A stretch of 51,477 nt of DNA from Bacteroidota bacterium (GCA_025998875.1 AP024675.1:1127501-1178977); one strand, 5' to 3'. Shown: positions 37,397 through 46,848, numbered from the stretch's first letter. Notes: generated from the letters alone by a model not told the origin. Made by a program: numbers and translations.

Positions 37397-39364
37397 ATGA
37401 GCCAGGATCAGATCACAAGCCTGCTACAGGAGGATCGCCTGTTCTATCCGCCCCGGGACTTTCAGGAACAGGCGCACATTCGGAGCCTGGAGCAGTATCG
37501 GGCTCTGTATGCGCGGTCTCTGGAAGATCCGGAGGGTTTCTGGGCCGAGATGGCCTCCGCACTGCACTGGTTTCGGCGCTGGGATCGGGTGCTCCAGTGG
37601 GATCCCCCGCAGGCGCAGTGGTTCCTGGGCGGGCAGACCAATCTCTGTTACAACTGTGTAGACCGGCATCTGCAGAGCTGGCGCCGCAACAAGGCCGCCC
37701 TCATCTGGGAGGGCGAACCCGGCGAAGAGCGCGTGCTCACGTATCAGGACCTGTACCGGGAGGTGAGCCGATTTGCCAACGTGCTTCGCTCGCTGGGGGT
37801 CGGCAAAGGGGATCGGGTGGCCATTTACATGCCCCTGGTGCCCGAAGCCGTGGTGGCCATGCTCGCCTGCGCGCGCATCGGAGCCGTGCATTCGGTGGTT
37901 TTCGGGGGATTTTCCTCCGAGGCGCTCCGGGATCGGGTCAACGACGCCGGGGCCCGTCTGATCGTAACGGCCGATGGGGGCTGGCGTCGGGGGCGGATCG
38001 TGCCGTTGAAGGACTACGTCGATGAGGCCCTCCGTCGAGGTGCGCCCACCGTGGAGCATGTTGTCGTCCTGCGCCGCACGCATCAGGAGGTCTCCTGGGA
38101 GCCCGGCCGAGACCATTGGTGGGATGAGCTCATGGCCGCCGCTTCGGCCTCCTGTCCGGCCGAGCCGCTGGATAGCGAGCATCCCCTCTTTATTCTGTAC
38201 ACCTCGGGCACCACGGGCAAGCCCAAGGGCGTCGTGCACACCACGGGGGGCTACATGGTCTATACGGCCACCACGGCCCGATATGTCTTCGATCTCCGGG
38301 AGGAGGACACCTACTGGTGCACGGCGGATATCGGCTGGATCACGGGCCATTCCTACGTGGTCTACGGGATTCTGGCCAACGGAGCTACGAGCCTCATCTA
38401 CGAGGGGGCGCCGGACTGGCCCGATCCGGGTCGGTTCTGGTCCATCGTGGAAAAGTATCGGGTTTCTATTTTCTACACGGCTCCGACGGCCATCCGGGCC
38501 TTTATCCGCTGGGGAGAGGCCTATCCGCGCCGCTATGATCTATCGAGCCTGCGCCTGCTGGGTACGGTGGGGGAGCCGATTAATCCCGAGGCCTGGATGT
38601 GGTATTACCGCGTCATCGGGGGCGGGCGCTGTCCGATCGTGGACACCTGGTGGCAGACCGAAACCGGCGGGATCATGATCAGTCCCCTGCCGGGAGCGAC
38701 TCCGCTGGTGCCCGGATCCTGTACGCTTCCGTTTTTCGGCATCGAGGCCGACGTGGTCGACCGCGAGGGGCGCAGCCTGCCCCCCAACACGGGAGGATTT
38801 CTCGTCATCCGTCGTCCCTGGCCGGGTATGATGCGCACGATTTACGGGGATGAAGCCCGCTACCGGCGCCAGTACTGGGAGGAGATCCCGGGTCTGTACT
38901 TTTCCGGTGACGGAGCCCGGCGCGATGAGCGGGGCTATTTCTGGGTGATGGGCCGGGTCGACGACGTCATCAACACCAGCGGGCACCGGCTGGGGACCAT
39001 GGAGATCGAGTCCGCGCTGGTGAGCCATGCGGCCGTGGCCGAAGCGGCCGTGGTGGGGCGTCCGGATCCGGTTGTGGGAACGGCCATCGTGGCCTTTGTC
39101 GTGCTCCGGCCGGGGGCAGACCCCTCGCCGAAGCTCAAAGAGGCGCTGCGCGAGCATGTGGCCCAGCAGATCGGTCCCATCGCCCGGCCTCAGGAGATCA
39201 TCTTCACCGACGGGTTGCCCAAGACGCGTTCCGGCAAGATCATGCGCCGGCTGTTGCGTCAGCTCGCCTCCGGAGAGGAGCGCCTGGGGGACATGACCAC
39301 GCTCGAAAGCGCGGAGGTCATTGAGCGCCTGCGGGCGCAGATGGGCAGCGAGGAGGAGGAGTAA
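37397..39364 (+). CDS. acs: Acetyl-CoA synthetase (AMP-forming)
   Basis: The 655-residue protein starts at ATG 37397 after GAGGAG, and its length matches Acs (about 650). ANL-superfamily motifs are P-loop [18 protein letters not shown], the A5 motif WWQTETGG, the hinge region [23 protein letters not shown], and the acetylatable A10 lysine in [10 protein letters not shown]. The WQTETGG and HTTGGYM blocks are typical of acetate-activating enzymes, including the tryptophan that limits acyl size. It converts acetate, ATP and CoA to acetyl-CoA. A partial TATCTT box sits at 37358. The thiolase upstream could share the acetyl-CoA pool. Confidence 0.95.
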   Translation: MSQDQITSLLQEDRLFYPPRDFQEQAHIRSLEQYRALYARSLEDPEGFWAEMASALHWFRRWDRVLQWDPPQAQWFLGGQTNLCYNCVDRHLQSWRRNKAALIWEGEPGEERVLTYQDLYREVSRFANVLRSLGVGKGDRVAIYMPLVPEAVVAMLACARIGAVHSVVFGGFSSEALRDRVNDAGARLIVTADGGWRRGRIVPLKDYVDEALRRGAPTVEHVVVLRRTHQEVSWEPGRDHWWDELMAAASASCPAEPLDSEHPLFILYTSGTTGKPKGVVHTTGGYMVYTATTARYVFDLREEDTYWCTADIGWITGHSYVVYGILANGATSLIYEGAPDWPDPGRFWSIVEKYRVSIFYTAPTAIRAFIRWGEAYPRRYDLSSLRLLGTVGEPINPEAWMWYYRVIGGGRCPIVDTWWQTETGGIMISPLPGATPLVPGSCTLPFFGIEADVVDREGRSLPPNTGGFLVIRRPWPGMMRTIYGDEARYRRQYWEEIPGLYFSGDGARRDERGYFWVMGRVDDVINTSGHRLGTMEIESALVSHAAVAEAAVVGRPDPVVGTAIVAFVVLRPGADPSPKLKEALREHVAQQIGPIARPQEIIFTDGLPKTRSGKIMRRLLRQLASGEERLGDMTTLESAEVIERLRAQMGSEEEE

Positions 39365-39446
39365 AAAAGGAACCGGATGAAGGGCGGTGTGGGTTTTTTC
39401 GAATGCCGCCGGGAGCGAAAACCTCGTTATACAGGAGGACACGGGT

Positions 39447-39959
39447 ATGGTACAGCTATTGCTCGCAGTCGCACTGATGGTTTTCGGTCTGGGTTCGGAC
39501 GAGAAACCCCGCGTGGGGGATCCGGCCCCGGATTTCGAGGCGCCGGCCACGAATGGGAAGACGATCCGGCTCAGTGCGCTCAAAGGGAAGTGGGTTGTGC
39601 TCTACTTCTATCCCAAAGCCTTCACTCCCGGATGCACGGCGCAGTCCTGCTCGCTTCGCGACGGCTATGCGGAGATCGAGAAGTTCGGAGCCGTTGTGCT
39701 GGGGGTGAGTCTGGATGATCTGGAGACGCAGAAGCGCTTTAAGGCCGAGCACCGGCTGCCCTTTGAGCTCATCAGCGATGCGGACAAAAAGATCGCTCGT
39801 GCCTATGGGGTGCTGGCGCCCATGGGGCTTTTTGCCCAGCGCAAGACGTTTGTGATCGATCCACAGGGTCGGATCGCCTACATCTTCGAGAAGGTCGACA
39901 CAGCCAGGCACGAACAGGAAGTGCGCCAGGTGCTGGCGCAGCTTACGGGCCAGAGCTAG
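39447..39959 (+). CDS. Exported peroxiredoxin (Bcp/AhpC-TSA family)
   Basis: The 170-residue protein starts at ATG 39447 after AGGAGG. A short hydrophobic N-terminus (VQLLLAVALMVFGLG) suggests export or membrane attachment. The mature peroxiredoxin domain starts at VGDPAPDFEAP and has peroxidatic Cys63 in KAFTPGCTAQSC and resolving Cys68, the CxxxxC spacing of Bcp (PrxQ) enzymes. A conserved FVIDPQGRIAYIF strand follows. It reduces hydroperoxides using thioredoxin-like donors. An exported version would defend the periplasm. Confidence 0.9.
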   Translation: MVQLLLAVALMVFGLGSDEKPRVGDPAPDFEAPATNGKTIRLSALKGKWVVLYFYPKAFTPGCTAQSCSLRDGYAEIEKFGAVVLGVSLDDLETQKRFKAEHRLPFELISDADKKIARAYGVLAPMGLFAQRKTFVIDPQGRIAYIFEKVDTARHEQEVRQVLAQLTGQS

Positions 39960-40021
39960 TCCTGGGACGCGTCCGGACGGTGGGCGCGGCCCGGTTCTCT
40001 GCCCAGGAAGCGAGGTGAGCC

Positions 40022-40915
40022 ATGGAAGGTACCGAGTCGCGCCCTCCGGCGGTACGGATTCGTCCGCTTTCCTTTGATTTGCAGCTGCCGCCGCTCCCCT
40101 CGACGGTGGTGGAGATCAGCGAGCTGCTTGCCGCAGGTATACAACAGGTCGATCTGAACCGGCTCACGCACATCATCGAGCGGGACGTGGCCACTTCGGT
40201 CGCCCTGTTGCGTCGGGTCAACTCCGCCTACTATGGCCTGCGCGTGCGGGTAAGCGACGTGGGCCGGGCCGTGCGGCTGCTCGGGATCATCGAGGTTTCC
40301 AATATCGTGGCCACCATCTCCGTGCTCAAACTGCGTCAGTTCATGCGCACCGAAGAGCAGCGGCAGATCTACCAGAACCTGCTTCGCTACAGTCTGGGCG
40401 CGGCCTTTTTCGCCCAGTTGCTGGCCGATGGGCTGGAGCTCCCGGTTAAGGCGCTGGCTTTCACCGGCGGCCTGCTGCACAATGTGGGCCGGCTGGTGTT
40501 CCTGTACAACGATCCGGAGCTTTATGAGGCGATCTGGTACGGCACCTCCGATGGCCAGCCTCCCTCGGCAGAGGAGGAACGGCACCTGCTGGGGATGGAT
40601 TACGTCGAGGTGGGGGCGCAGGCCGTGCGGGAGTGGAATTTTGCCGAGGAGCTGGAGTTGCTCGTGCGGCATCAGTTCAGCCCCGAATCCCTGCCCCCGC
40701 TGTTGAGGCCGGTGGGATGTGCGATCGCAGTGGGTATGTGGGTGGCCTATCGGCTGCCCCATATGCCCTGGCTGGACTGGCATGAGCTTGCCGGAAAGCG
40801 CTTTTTCCGTCAGCTGGCCGAGCTGGCCGAGGTCCGGCCGGCCGACCTCATCGGGATGCTACAGCACAACGTGCCCCGAGCCAAGGAGTTCGTCTACACC
40901 TCCATCGAGGGGTGA
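40022..40915 (+). CDS. HDOD-domain signalling protein
   Basis: The 297-residue cytoplasmic protein has an HDOD domain at about residues 20-220, beginning LPPLPSTVVEISELL and continuing with LTHIIERDVATSVALLRRVNSAYYG, VGRAVRLLG and GLLHNVGRLVF. HDOD domains are degenerate HD phosphohydrolases that lack full catalytic metal ligands and work in regulation, often with c-di-GMP, chemotaxis or kinase partners. No partner domain is fused here. The last 22 nt overlap the 3' end of the convergent Dph6-type gene. Confidence 0.88.
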   Translation: MEGTESRPPAVRIRPLSFDLQLPPLPSTVVEISELLAAGIQQVDLNRLTHIIERDVATSVALLRRVNSAYYGLRVRVSDVGRAVRLLGIIEVSNIVATISVLKLRQFMRTEEQRQIYQNLLRYSLGAAFFAQLLADGLELPVKALAFTGGLLHNVGRLVFLYNDPELYEAIWYGTSDGQPPSAEEERHLLGMDYVEVGAQAVREWNFAEELELLVRHQFSPESLPPLLRPVGCAIAVGMWVAYRLPHMPWLDWHELAGKRFFRQLAELAEVRPADLIGMLQHNVPRAKEFVYTSIEG

Positions 40916-41595
40916 GGGGTAAGGGGTACCAGGTCCCGGTAGTAGAAGCCCCCGCGCAGAACCCGGCGGCCCAGGCGATGGGCGATGGGGCCGGAAAAAA
41001 GCGGTCCGGAAAAGACAAAGGTGTGGAACTCGCCCCGCTCTCCGCACGGATCGACCTCTTCGGGCAGCGCCCGCAGCAGAGCGGGCGTAAGTTCTTCTCC
41101 CACCCATTCGGGTTTGAAATAGCGGCTGTCGGCGCAGACGATGCGGGCGTGGAACCCCGTCTGCCAGAAGCGCTCCAGTAGCGCCCATCCGGAGTCCGGG
41201 TCCTCGAGTCCCGTCCAGATGGGAAAGATCGGCTCCATATCGAGCGCGGCGAGCTGATTTTCCCGGTAGGCCCGAATGTCCCGCAGGAAGATGTCCCCGA
41301 AAGCGACATGTCGCACGCCCCGTTGTCGCCAGGGTTCGAGCGCCTCGGCCCAGCGCGCTTCGTAGATGCTGTTTGAGGCCTCGGGGGGCAGGTAAATGGG
41401 CACAAGCGGCAGGCCCAGCGCCCGTGCCTGCCGCTCCAGCAGGGAAAGCCGGACGCCGTGCATGGTGACTCGCCCATAGGGCTGGCTGATGGAGCAGAGC
41501 AGGGCCAGGGGATGCCAGCGTTCGCTTCGGAGGAGTTCCCAGAGGGCCAGAGCGCTGTCCTTGCCCCCGCTCCAGGAGATCAGGATCGGCTGCAT
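40894..41595 (-). CDS. Dph6-related ATP pyrophosphatase (PP-loop, MJ0570-like)
   Basis: The 233-residue protein begins with the N-type PP-loop ISWSGGKDSALAL. It contains VAFGDIFLRDIRAYRE and the C-terminal signature GERGEFHTFVFSGPLF that defines the MJ0570/Dph6 (diphthine-ammonia ligase) family. In eukaryotes and archaea Dph6 amidates diphthine on EF2. Bacteria lack diphthamide, so the bacterial substrate is unknown; adenylation of a carboxylate followed by amidation is the expected chemistry. Length is normal. It is convergent with and overlaps the HDOD gene. Confidence 0.88.
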   Translation of the reverse strand: MQPILISWSGGKDSALALWELLRSERWHPLALLCSISQPYGRVTMHGVRLSLLERQARALGLPLVPIYLPPEASNSIYEARWAEALEPWRQRGVRHVAFGDIFLRDIRAYRENQLAALDMEPIFPIWTGLEDPDSGWALLERFWQTGFHARIVCADSRYFKPEWVGEELTPALLRALPEEVDPCGERGEFHTFVFSGPLFSGPIAHRLGRRVLRGGFYYRDLVPLTPHPSMEV

Positions 41596-41687
41596 GGGCC
41601 CGTGATCTTGTTTCCGGATTAAGCTCCCCCTTTTTTGGCCTTCGGGGCAAGCGCGCGTTGGCCTCGCATGGGAAGGCAGGCCGTGGC

Positions 41688-41695
41688 TATCTTTG
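41688..41695 (+). promoter_or_regulatory. TAnnTTTG -7 element of the aldehyde dehydrogenase operon
   Basis: TATCTTTG, a perfect match, lies 24 nt before ATG 41720. An upstream in-frame TTG at 41693 falls inside the box, which supports the downstream ATG as start. No TTG at ideal -33 spacing is seen. Confidence 0.6.
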
Positions 41696-41719
41696 CCGGA
41701 AGATGAGGCTGGAGGTGTT

Positions 41720-43252
41720 ATGGGTCTGCCGCGATATGAGCTCTTTATCGATGGTCGCTATCGGCCCGCCTCGGATGGCGGTACGATACCGGCCATCGAT
41801 CCGTCTACCGGAGAGGCGTTTGCCCAGATCGCCTGGGCCACGCTCGAGGACGCCGAGGAGGCGGTTCGGGCCGCCCGACGGGCCTTCGATGCGGGTCCCT
41901 GGCCGAAGATGAACCCCGAGCAGCGGGCCGATCTATTGGAGGCGCTGGCTAGGAAGATCGGCGAGGAGCGCTTCAAGACCTTCGTCGAGCTCGAGGTGCG
42001 GGATGCGGGATCCACATACAAGAAGGCCAAAGAAGACGTCTATCTGTCCGCTCGCGCGCTGCAGGTATTCGCCCGTCTGGCGCGCCGATTTCCCTTTGAG
42101 CGGGAGCTGGAGGACGTCTCCCGTCCCGGCGTGAGCCGTAACTACCTGCGATACGAGCCTGTGGGGGTGGTGGCGGCGATCACGCCGTGGAATTTCCCGC
42201 TCAAGATGGCCGTCTGGAAGCTGGGTCCGGCCCTGGCTGCGGGCTGTACGGTTGTGCTCAAGCCCGCTCCCGAGGCGAGCCTCTCCCCGCTTCTGCTCGG
42301 TGAACTGCTCCAGGAGATCGGCCTGCCTCCGGGGGTGGTCAACATTCTCACGGGCGACGCGGAGGTGGGGCAGTATCTGGTGCGCCATCCCCTGGTGGAT
42401 AAGATCTCCTTTACGGGTTCGACCGAGGTGGGTCGGCTCGTGATGGAGGGTGCTGCGGCCACGATGAAACGCCTTACCCTGGAATGCGGGGGCAAATCGG
42501 CCAACATCCTTCTGGAGGATGCCGACTGGGAGCAGGCCATCGACGGGGCCATTTACGCCATGTATTATCATGCCGGTCAGTGCTGCGAGGCCGGAAGCCG
42601 GTTGCTTGTGCCCCGATCTCGCTACGAGGAGGTGCTTGTCCGGCTGTTGGAGCGGCTCCGGGAAGTTCGTCTGGGAGATCCCCGGGATCGGGATACGGAC
42701 ATGGGCCCGGTGGTCTCGGAGGCCCAGTTCCGGCGCGTACTCGACTACATCGCCCTGGGCCAGCAGGAGGGGGCGCGGCTGCTTTGCGGAGGCCGTGCCC
42801 TGGATCGGCCCGGATACTTCATCGAGCCCACCGTCTTCGTCGATGTCCGACCCGAGATGCGCATCGCCCAGGAGGAGATCTTCGGCCCCGTGCTCGTGGT
42901 CATCCCCTACGATACAATCGAGGAGGCGATTCAAATCGCCAACGGAACCCCCTACGGGCTGGCCGCAGCGGTCTGGAGCCAGAATCGGGAGCGGGCCATG
43001 GAGGTCGCCCGACAGCTCCGGGCCGGCACGGTCTGGATCAACGAATACCATTTGCTTACCGAGAAGGCCCCCTTCGGGGGGTATAAGCAAAGCGGACTGG
43101 GGCGGGAGTTCGGAGAAGACGGACTGAAGGCCTTTCTGGAGGCCAAGCATATCTACGTCGATGAGCTGGGAAGCCGCAGCAAAAAGCCCTGGTACGATAC
43201 GGTGATCCGTCCCGCCCAGCGTCCTGAGCCGGAATCGGAGCGCGCCTCATGA
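41720..43252 (+). CDS. NAD(P)-dependent aldehyde dehydrogenase
   Basis: The 510-residue protein is a full-length ALDH. Catalytic Glu255 (LTLECGGKS) and nucleophile Cys289 (HAGQCCEAG) are 34 residues apart, as in the superfamily. The Rossmann region holds ITPWNFPLKMAVWK and SFTGSTEVG. The C-terminal block EEIFGPVLVVIPYDTIEEA and the end motif PFGGYKQSGLGRE are those of class 1/2 ALDHs, betaine-aldehyde and semialdehyde enzymes. Substrate is not readable. The start is ATG 41720 behind GGAGG. The stop overlaps the thioesterase start (ATGA), so the two products are made together. Confidence 0.93.
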   Translation: MGLPRYELFIDGRYRPASDGGTIPAIDPSTGEAFAQIAWATLEDAEEAVRAARRAFDAGPWPKMNPEQRADLLEALARKIGEERFKTFVELEVRDAGSTYKKAKEDVYLSARALQVFARLARRFPFERELEDVSRPGVSRNYLRYEPVGVVAAITPWNFPLKMAVWKLGPALAAGCTVVLKPAPEASLSPLLLGELLQEIGLPPGVVNILTGDAEVGQYLVRHPLVDKISFTGSTEVGRLVMEGAAATMKRLTLECGGKSANILLEDADWEQAIDGAIYAMYYHAGQCCEAGSRLLVPRSRYEEVLVRLLERLREVRLGDPRDRDTDMGPVVSEAQFRRVLDYIALGQQEGARLLCGGRALDRPGYFIEPTVFVDVRPEMRIAQEEIFGPVLVVIPYDTIEEAIQIANGTPYGLAAAVWSQNRERAMEVARQLRAGTVWINEYHLLTEKAPFGGYKQSGLGREFGEDGLKAFLEAKHIYVDELGSRSKKPWYDTVIRPAQRPEPESERAS

Positions 43253-43665
43253 AACCGGGTCTGAAGGTCGGGGATCAGGCTACGTACGAGAAGGTGGTTT
43301 CCTCCTCCGATATCGCCACCTTTCGCAATAAGGTGGTTCATCCCCTGTATGCCACCTTCAAGCTGGCGGAGGATGTGGAGTGGACCTGCCGGCAGCTCAT
43401 TTTGCCCTACCTGGAGCCGCACGAAGAAGGGGCGGGCACGGAGCTCTACATCCGGCATCTGGCCCCCACGCCGATAGGGCAGCGGGTGCGCATTGTGGCC
43501 ACGGTTACAGAGGTCACCGAACGCCGCGTCGTGGCCCGTTTTGAGGCCTTCAACGAGGCTGTCCAGATCGCTGAGGGGCACATGACGCAGGCCATACTGC
43601 CCAAGGCCAAGTTCCGAGAGATCGTCCAGGAGATCCAGCGCAAGGCGGCGCGCATGGTCCAGTAA
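43249..43665 (+). CDS. FlK-like hotdog-fold thioesterase
   Basis: The 138-residue protein resembles the fluoroacetyl-CoA thioesterase-like (FlK) family. It opens with MKPGLKVGDQATYEKVVSS and contains VHPLYATFKLAEDVEW, the GAGTELYIRHLAPTPIGQRVRI stretch and AEGHMTQAILP near the end. The T-P-(I/V)-G and ARFEAFNE segments match the hotdog core. Members hydrolyse small acyl-CoAs. Coupling to the aldehyde dehydrogenase by a 4-nt overlap suggests that the pair handles an aldehyde/acyl-CoA couple, but the substrate is unknown. Confidence 0.8.
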   Translation: MKPGLKVGDQATYEKVVSSSDIATFRNKVVHPLYATFKLAEDVEWTCRQLILPYLEPHEEGAGTELYIRHLAPTPIGQRVRIVATVTEVTERRVVARFEAFNEAVQIAEGHMTQAILPKAKFREIVQEIQRKAARMVQ

Positions 43666-43698
43666 GCGGCTCGGTATTTGCCTTTGCCCGCAGATGGG

Positions 43699-44679
43699 AT
43701 GAAGGTATTCGTTCTGCTCTGGCTTCTTGTGGCCGATTCCGGGGCTGTGTCGAGCTCGAGCTGGCTCCGGGAGCTGGTGGCCCGTTACGAGGAGCCCTAC
43801 TGGGAGGCTCATCGGGCGCTGCTGCAAGCCGTGGCCCGGCAAAACGGGCTCGATGTGCGCCTGGAGCCTGTACGTCGTCGGCTGGTCATCGCCCATCTAC
43901 TGCACCAGTTCGTGGCCGCTCATCGCCGATCCTGGGGCGGAAGCCTGCTGGGGGTGCGCTATGTCTATATGGACGAGCGCGCCCAGATCCTGCATCGAAT
44001 AGAGACGCCGGAGGGGCCGGTTTACGAGCCCCTGTATAGTCGCCACCGCATCGGCCACCGCTATGTACAGCGGGCCCATGTGGTCGATCGCGTGCCGCGG
44101 ATTTTTCTGCAGGATTTGTTCTCCGAGTTTCCCCGATACCGCTGGGAGGGGACGGCGCTGTACAGTTTCGGTTGGTGTAGCGAGCTGGAGATGGCCTACG
44201 TGACCCTGCTCGACTATTTCGGGATTCCGGCCCGCATCGTAATGCCTCGCGCCACGCACGTGCGCACCCAGGTCTGGATCACCCCGCAGCGGGCCATTGT
44301 GGTGGACAACACGGAAGGCTGGTTTGCTCGACAGCCCTGGCCGTATGCGGAGGATGCGGCCCCGCATGTGCCGCCGCAGGCGCGGCGGTATCTGGCCTGG
44401 TATCAGGCACGCGCCCGCGAGGGCGCGGTGGTCCCCGTAGGACCTCGAGCCCGGGCACGGGTTGAGGAGGCGCTGCGCGAGTACCTGCGCCAACGCCGTT
44501 CCTGGTGGGCCGTGGGGCGCTGGCAGGAAAGGCTGGACCTGGCCGGATCAGGGTTCCGGATCGGGGCGCTGGCCGGCGGAGTTGCGCTTCTGGCCCTCTG
44601 GGGCCTTATTTGGTTCTACTACCATCGATACCGGCGCCGAATGGAAAGCCTACAGGGAGGCGATGCATGGTCCGCATGA
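43699..44679 (+). CDS. Transglutaminase-like membrane-anchored protein
   Basis: The 326-residue protein has an N-terminal signal segment (VFVLLWLLVADSGAVS) and a C-terminal membrane helix (about residues 288-310, IGALAGGVALLALWGLIWFYY) followed by basic residues. The bulk is therefore predicted to lie outside with a cytoplasmic tail. The centre carries a transglutaminase-like triad: Cys160 (FGWCSELEMAYVTLL), His187 (THVRTQVWI) and Asp203 (VVDNTEGW), with the FGIPARIV strand typical of the fold. Microbial members are often proteases or cross-linking enzymes. No specific family is recognised beyond the fold. It overlaps the EthD gene by 13 nt. The start is ATG 43699 although its ribosome site is weak. 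Confidence 0.7.
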   Translation: MKVFVLLWLLVADSGAVSSSSWLRELVARYEEPYWEAHRALLQAVARQNGLDVRLEPVRRRLVIAHLLHQFVAAHRRSWGGSLLGVRYVYMDERAQILHRIETPEGPVYEPLYSRHRIGHRYVQRAHVVDRVPRIFLQDLFSEFPRYRWEGTALYSFGWCSELEMAYVTLLDYFGIPARIVMPRATHVRTQVWITPQRAIVVDNTEGWFARQPWPYAEDAAPHVPPQARRYLAWYQARAREGAVVPVGPRARARVEEALREYLRQRRSWWAVGRWQERLDLAGSGFRIGALAGGVALLALWGLIWFYYHRYRRRMESLQGGDAWSA

Positions 44680-44966
44680 CCGCTCTGTACCGCAGACCCG
44701 AGGATCCGGAGGCCTTCGAGCGGGCCTATTTTGACGAGCATCTGCCCCTGGTGCGGCGTGTGCCCGGCCTGGAGCGGATCGAGGTCGCCCGTCAGCGGCG
44801 CACACTCATGGGCCAGGAGGGGCCCTATCTGGTCTGCGACATGTACTTTCCCTCTATGGAGGCCTTCAAGCAGGCCATGGCTTCGGCCGAGGGGCAGGCC
44901 ATGGCGCGCGATGCACAGCGGTTTTCGGATATCGTGACCGTGATCCTGGCCGAGGTCGTGCCCTGA
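44667..44966 (+). CDS. EthD-domain (dimeric alpha+beta barrel) protein
   Basis: The 99-residue protein starts at ATG 44667 within the end of the preceding gene, behind GGGAGG. EthD motifs are the opening MVRMTALYRRPEDPEAFERAY-type strand and helix, HLPLVRRVPGL, and a middle strand with DMYFPSMEAF. The EthD/Dabb fold forms small dimers that bind hydrophobic or quinone-like ligands; the family was named from ether degradation. The function here is unknown. The stop and the next ATG share one base (TGATG). Confidence 0.87.
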   Translation: MVRMTALYRRPEDPEAFERAYFDEHLPLVRRVPGLERIEVARQRRTLMGQEGPYLVCDMYFPSMEAFKQAMASAEGQAMARDAQRFSDIVTVILAEVVP

Positions 44967-45421
44967 TGGCCTTCTGGCTGCTCAAGTCTGAGCCTGCCGT
45001 CTACAGTATCGCCGATCTGGAGCGGGATGGGGAGACGATCTGGGACGGGGTCCGCAACTATCAGGCCCGTAATTTTCTACTGCAGATGCGGCCCGGAGAT
45101 CGGGCCTTCTTCTATCACTCCAATGCCTCCCCACCCGGTGTGGCCGGGCTCATGGAGGTCGTAGCTTCCGGTCTTGTGGACCCCACGCAGTTCGATCCCC
45201 AGAGCCCATACTACGACCCGCAGGCGCGGCCGCAACAGCCCCGATGGTGGACGGTGCGCGTGCGTTTTCTGGCCCGTCTGCCCCGCTATGTGGATCTGGC
45301 CACACTGCGGCGGCACTTTGGCCCCGAGGAGCTCTGGATTCTGCGTCGGGGCAATCGTCTGAGCGTGGTGCCTCTGTCGGAGGAGGTGGCGCAAGGTATT
45401 ATGGAGCTGGGCGGGCTCTGA
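44966..45421 (+). CDS. EVE-domain protein
   Basis: The 151-residue protein is a complete stand-alone EVE domain. It opens with FWLLKSEPAVYSI and the WDGVRNYQARNFL motif that gives the family its signature. DRAFFYHSN follows, then the later VRFLARLPRYVDLATLR segment. EVE domains are PUA-like folds that recognise modified bases such as methyl- or hydroxymethylcytosine in DNA or RNA; human THYN1 is a relative. There is no restriction or McrBC partner in the window. It is coupled to the EthD and VOC genes by one-base overlaps. Confidence 0.93.
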   Translation: MAFWLLKSEPAVYSIADLERDGETIWDGVRNYQARNFLLQMRPGDRAFFYHSNASPPGVAGLMEVVASGLVDPTQFDPQSPYYDPQARPQQPRWWTVRVRFLARLPRYVDLATLRRHFGPEELWILRRGNRLSVVPLSEEVAQGIMELGGL

Positions 45422-45801
45422 TGCAGGTCCTGGAGACGTGCCTGTATGCGCGCGATCTGGAGGCGGCCCGGCGTTTCTACGAGGGCGTGCTCGGTCTGGT
45501 CTGTTTTCGATTTGATCCGCCCCGGCAGGCCTTCTTTCGAGCCGGAGACGGCGTACTGCTCCTCTTTAATCCCGAGGAGACCAATAAGCCGGGCCCTCTG
45601 CCTCCGCACGGGGCCTGGGGGAGTGTGCACGTCTGCTTCCGGATTTCCGAAGAGGAGCTGGATAGCTGGCGGGAGCGGCTTGCGCAGGCGGGGCTGGAAG
45701 TCGAGGAAGCCTCCTGGCCCGGAGGGGCGCGCAGTCTGTACGTGCGGGATCCGGCCGGGAATCTGGTGGAGCTGGCTCCAGCTCGGATCTGGGGGCTTTA
45801 G
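45421..45801 (+). CDS. VOC-family (glyoxalase/bleomycin resistance-like) protein
   Basis: The 126-residue protein shows two paired beta-alpha-beta-beta-beta modules of the vicinal oxygen chelate fold: [22 protein letters not shown], then [21 protein letters not shown] and the ending [15 protein letters not shown]. The metal-binding His and Glu of typical members map to His in GSVHVCF and Glu in NLVELA. Members isomerise, cleave or sequester small molecules. The substrate is unknown. It starts with the last base of the EVE stop codon and ends 4 nt into the convergent hemB. Confidence 0.9.
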   Translation: MQVLETCLYARDLEAARRFYEGVLGLVCFRFDPPRQAFFRAGDGVLLLFNPEETNKPGPLPPHGAWGSVHVCFRISEEELDSWRERLAQAGLEVEEASWPGGARSLYVRDPAGNLVELAPARIWGL

Positions 45802-46823
45802 CCCGCCAGCCACCCCTTCTCCAGAGCCTCTCGAGCGTAGTAGGTAATGATCATATCCGCCCCTGCGCGTTTGATGGCCAGTAGCGCCTCGCTTACGGCG
45901 GTCCTTTCTTCCAGCCATCCCTGCAGGGCAGCGGCCTTGAGCATGGCGTACTCCCCGCTGACCTGATAGGCGGCCAGGGGGACGGGGAAGCGGTCCTTGA
46001 TCCGGCGGATCACATCCAGATACGGTCCGGCGGGTTTGACCATGACCATATCGGCGCCCTGCTCCAGGTCCAGCGCCACCTCGCGCAGCGCTTCCTCCGC
46101 ATTGGCGGGATCCATCTGGTGCGTGCGGCGGTCGCCGAAGGCAGGGGCGGATTCGGCCGCCTGGCGAAACGGTCCGTAGAAGGCGGAAGCGTATTTGACG
46201 GCGTAGCTCAGGATGGGGATATGCGTGTAGCCCGCCTCATCGAGCGCGGCCCGGATGACGGCGACCATGCCGTCGAGCATGCCGCTTGGGGCCAGCACGT
46301 CGGCTCCGGCCCGGGCGTGTGAGAGGGCCTGTTGGGCGAGCAGGCGCAGGGTGGCGTCGTTGTCCAATTGACCCCGCTCGTCGAGCAGGCCGCAGTGCCC
46401 GTGGTCGGTGTATTCACAGAAGCACAGATCCGTGATCACCACCAGCTCGGGGAAAGTCCGTTTGAGGGCACGCAGGGCGCGCTGAATAATGCCCTCTTCA
46501 GCGTAGCTCTCCGATCCGAACGGATCCTTGTGCTCCGGGATGCCGAAAAGCAAGACGGCCGGAATCCCGAGCCGGAGGGCAGCCTCCGCCTCGCGCAGCA
46601 GATCCTCTATGCTGAGTTGCCGCACGCCCGGCATGGAGGGCACGGGACGGCTCTCCCGGCCGGGTCGTACAAAGAGGGGGTAGATCAGATCGTTTGCCGT
46701 CAGCTGCGTCTCGCGCACCATCCGGCGCAGCGCCGCCTGCAGGCGCAGCCGGCGCGGACGCGCCCGCAGCGAGGCGATCGCGGACTCGATGGGAGGTGTC
46801 GAGGCGATTTCGATGCGTTCCAT
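45798..46823 (-). CDS. hemB: Porphobilinogen synthase (delta-aminolevulinic acid dehydratase) HemB
   Basis: The 341-residue protein contains the zinc site [14 protein letters not shown] with three cysteines. The Schiff-base and substrate lysines are in [16 protein letters not shown] and [12 protein letters not shown]. It also has [11 protein letters not shown] and [13 protein letters not shown]. It condenses two 5-aminolevulinate molecules to porphobilinogen in haem synthesis. Three cysteines indicate the zinc-dependent class. The ATG at 46823 follows a perfect TAGCTTTG promoter box. No other hem gene is nearby. The 3' end overlaps the VOC gene by 4 nt. Confidence 0.96.
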   Translation of the reverse strand: MERIEIASTPPIESAIASLRARPRRLRLQAALRRMVRETQLTANDLIYPLFVRPGRESRPVPSMPGVRQLSIEDLLREAEAALRLGIPAVLLFGIPEHKDPFGSESYAEEGIIQRALRALKRTFPELVVITDLCFCEYTDHGHCGLLDERGQLDNDATLRLLAQQALSHARAGADVLAPSGMLDGMVAVIRAALDEAGYTHIPILSYAVKYASAFYGPFRQAAESAPAFGDRRTHQMDPANAEEALREVALDLEQGADMVMVKPAGPYLDVIRRIKDRFPVPLAAYQVSGEYAMLKAAALQGWLEERTAVSEALLAIKRAGADMIITYYAREALEKGWLAG

Positions 46824-46848
46824 GGCGGCCTCAGGGGGTTTTTTCTCA

